Shown here piece after piece: positions 62,942-64,000 of a stretch of DNA of 64,000 nucleotides (positions are counted from its first letter, which is position 1; the number at the start of each line of letters is the position of its first letter). Below the pieces are notes generated by a model. That model had not been told where the DNA came from and did no database searches. It saw only the letters and a program-made list of their open reading frames with translations. Source of the DNA: Gracilaria gracilis (taxonomy: Eukaryota; Rhodophyta; Florideophyceae; Gracilariales; Gracilariaceae); NCBI GenBank assembly GCA_030374805.1, contig JARGSG010000028.1, positions 682,001 to 746,000 on the forward strand, given 5' to 3'. The position numbers and the translations under genes are program-made.

Positions 62942-64000
62942 GAGGGCTGGCCGAGAAAGAAGGCGGTTGTGCTTGTTCATCGAACACAGGACAGATGTCG
63001 GTGAGAGATGCTTGCACTGCCGACCACCAACCTCTGTGTTGTCGTTATCACACCGAAGTGCCCCTACTTCGTACGGAGGACACTTCACACTACTGGCTGT
63101 GAAGTTCAAAGCCAAAAGTTTTGATAAGTTTTGAAAATCATAGATGCAAGCAAAGGTGTACAGAGGTAACGTTACCCTTCGAAGCGTACGTGTAATCCTC
63201 TACATATTTTTGTCTTGTACAGGTACGTGTACACAGTTTGCCCGCACTTGTATCGACCGTTCTTACAACGGTTACACGGATTCATAAAATAAGGGACGTA
63301 GCAGATATGAACGACCAGCGATCCCACGTGGCCATGACGAAATCGCTGGCTGCAGTGCCGACTCTGCAGAGCAAGACAACTCGTGTCCAAAGGGTTCCCC
63401 GTTCATGGACTTCAGAAGTGCGTGATGCAGGGCGAACTACGCGTTCTGGGCGATATCTATCGATGACGTATGGTATCTCAACGAAGGAATCTAAGAAGCC
63501 AAGATCAGGCGGTCCAGAGCGGTATTTATCTACCCAGCGCACGTTTCGATTTGCTCGAGAACGCATAGCAGTCGCTCAAACGGTTCGCGGGTCACTGCCA
63601 CACGCAGCAGAGCGGTACTGGAAGAGCACAAACAGCTCCGGCAGCGAGCCATTCTGGTGCAAAAATGCGGCACGATGAAGCTAGCTAGCGGAGAAAACAC
63701 GCAAGTTGTGGCAACCGCTGGCATGTAGCGATAGATGAGCCGCGGTGTGGAAGTACAACCGCTCCAAGAACGAGGTTATGCGCGAGTGTACAAGTCGGCG
63801 GTCTCGTCGAGCAAGCGCGAGGACGCGAAGTACGAAGGTACATACACCACGTCCTGAATGTGCATCATGATGGAGTGCGCTAGTTGAATAGCAGCTGCCG
63901 CTGCAGACGCGGCACGCGCTTCTGTTTCAGTGAAAGCATGAAATTCTGCGTCAGCCGATGAAGGAAGGTACTACGAATAGTGACGCGGTCCTACCCAAAT
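62942..64000. other. Right end of window, no convincing gene
   Basis: A plus-strand frame from an ATG at 63307 to 63678 (about 124 codons, Arg/Ser/Thr-rich) has no motif and no promoter signal. The upstream regulatory region of the NB-ARC/WD40 gene should lie here. Confidence 0.45.

Noticed and set aside
63307..63678. About 124-codon plus-strand frame at the right end
   Set aside because: Arg/Ser/Thr-rich with no motif, no signal and no promoter.

Overview
The window looks like nuclear DNA of a compact-genome eukaryote, most likely a red alga (florideophyte-like). The main evidence is a tRNA-Ala(UGC) gene whose D-loop is interrupted by 12 nt, an intron position known mainly from red algae. 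The cellular genes are single-exon and widely spaced, some have TATA boxes 85-125 bp upstream of the ATG, and the products (fucosyltransferase-like, heparinase-like lyase, NB-ARC/WD40) fit a wall-rich alga. The species assignment is an inference.

Layout. 1-10378: a Ty3/gypsy chromovirus on the minus strand (element A) with an uninterrupted 1.8-kilocodon pol; its far LTR lies outside the window. 10409-11134: a NAM-associated/Harbinger-accessory-like gene. 11.2-15.0 kb: no convincing gene. 15.1-26.6 kb holds the unique gene island: a secreted cationic Cys-rich peptide precursor, a small Gly-rich helix-repeat protein, the tRNA, a fucosyltransferase-like enzyme, a palindrome-rich spacer, a two-finger C2H2 protein and a large secreted heparinase II/III-like protein.

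27546-53599 is a nest of retroelements. A Copia element (D, plus strand) with 212-bp LTRs and a perfect 5-bp target duplication (GTCTG) sits in the RNase H domain of an older non-LTR-type sequence. Two degenerate gypsy elements of the same clade as A lie inside D: B (28506-39817, both LTRs) and C (43263-53178, 5' end lost). All three gypsy copies carry a long extra ORF in ANTISENSE orientation (about 620-640 codons where complete), starting just inside the 3' LTR and converging on the chromodomain end of pol. I do not recognise this protein. It is retained in three diverged copies, and in C it has one lesion in 638 codons while the neighbouring pol has at least seven. This is the best candidate here for an undescribed system.

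54-64 kb: a 766-aa membrane protein of unknown function, a doubtful small secreted ORF, and a STAND NTPase (NB-ARC plus about 11 WD40 repeats) on the minus strand. Its central WD40 units are near-identical 129-bp tandem repeats, and a decayed copy of its C-terminal tail lies just downstream. The two ends of the window (before 1 and after 64000) are cut.
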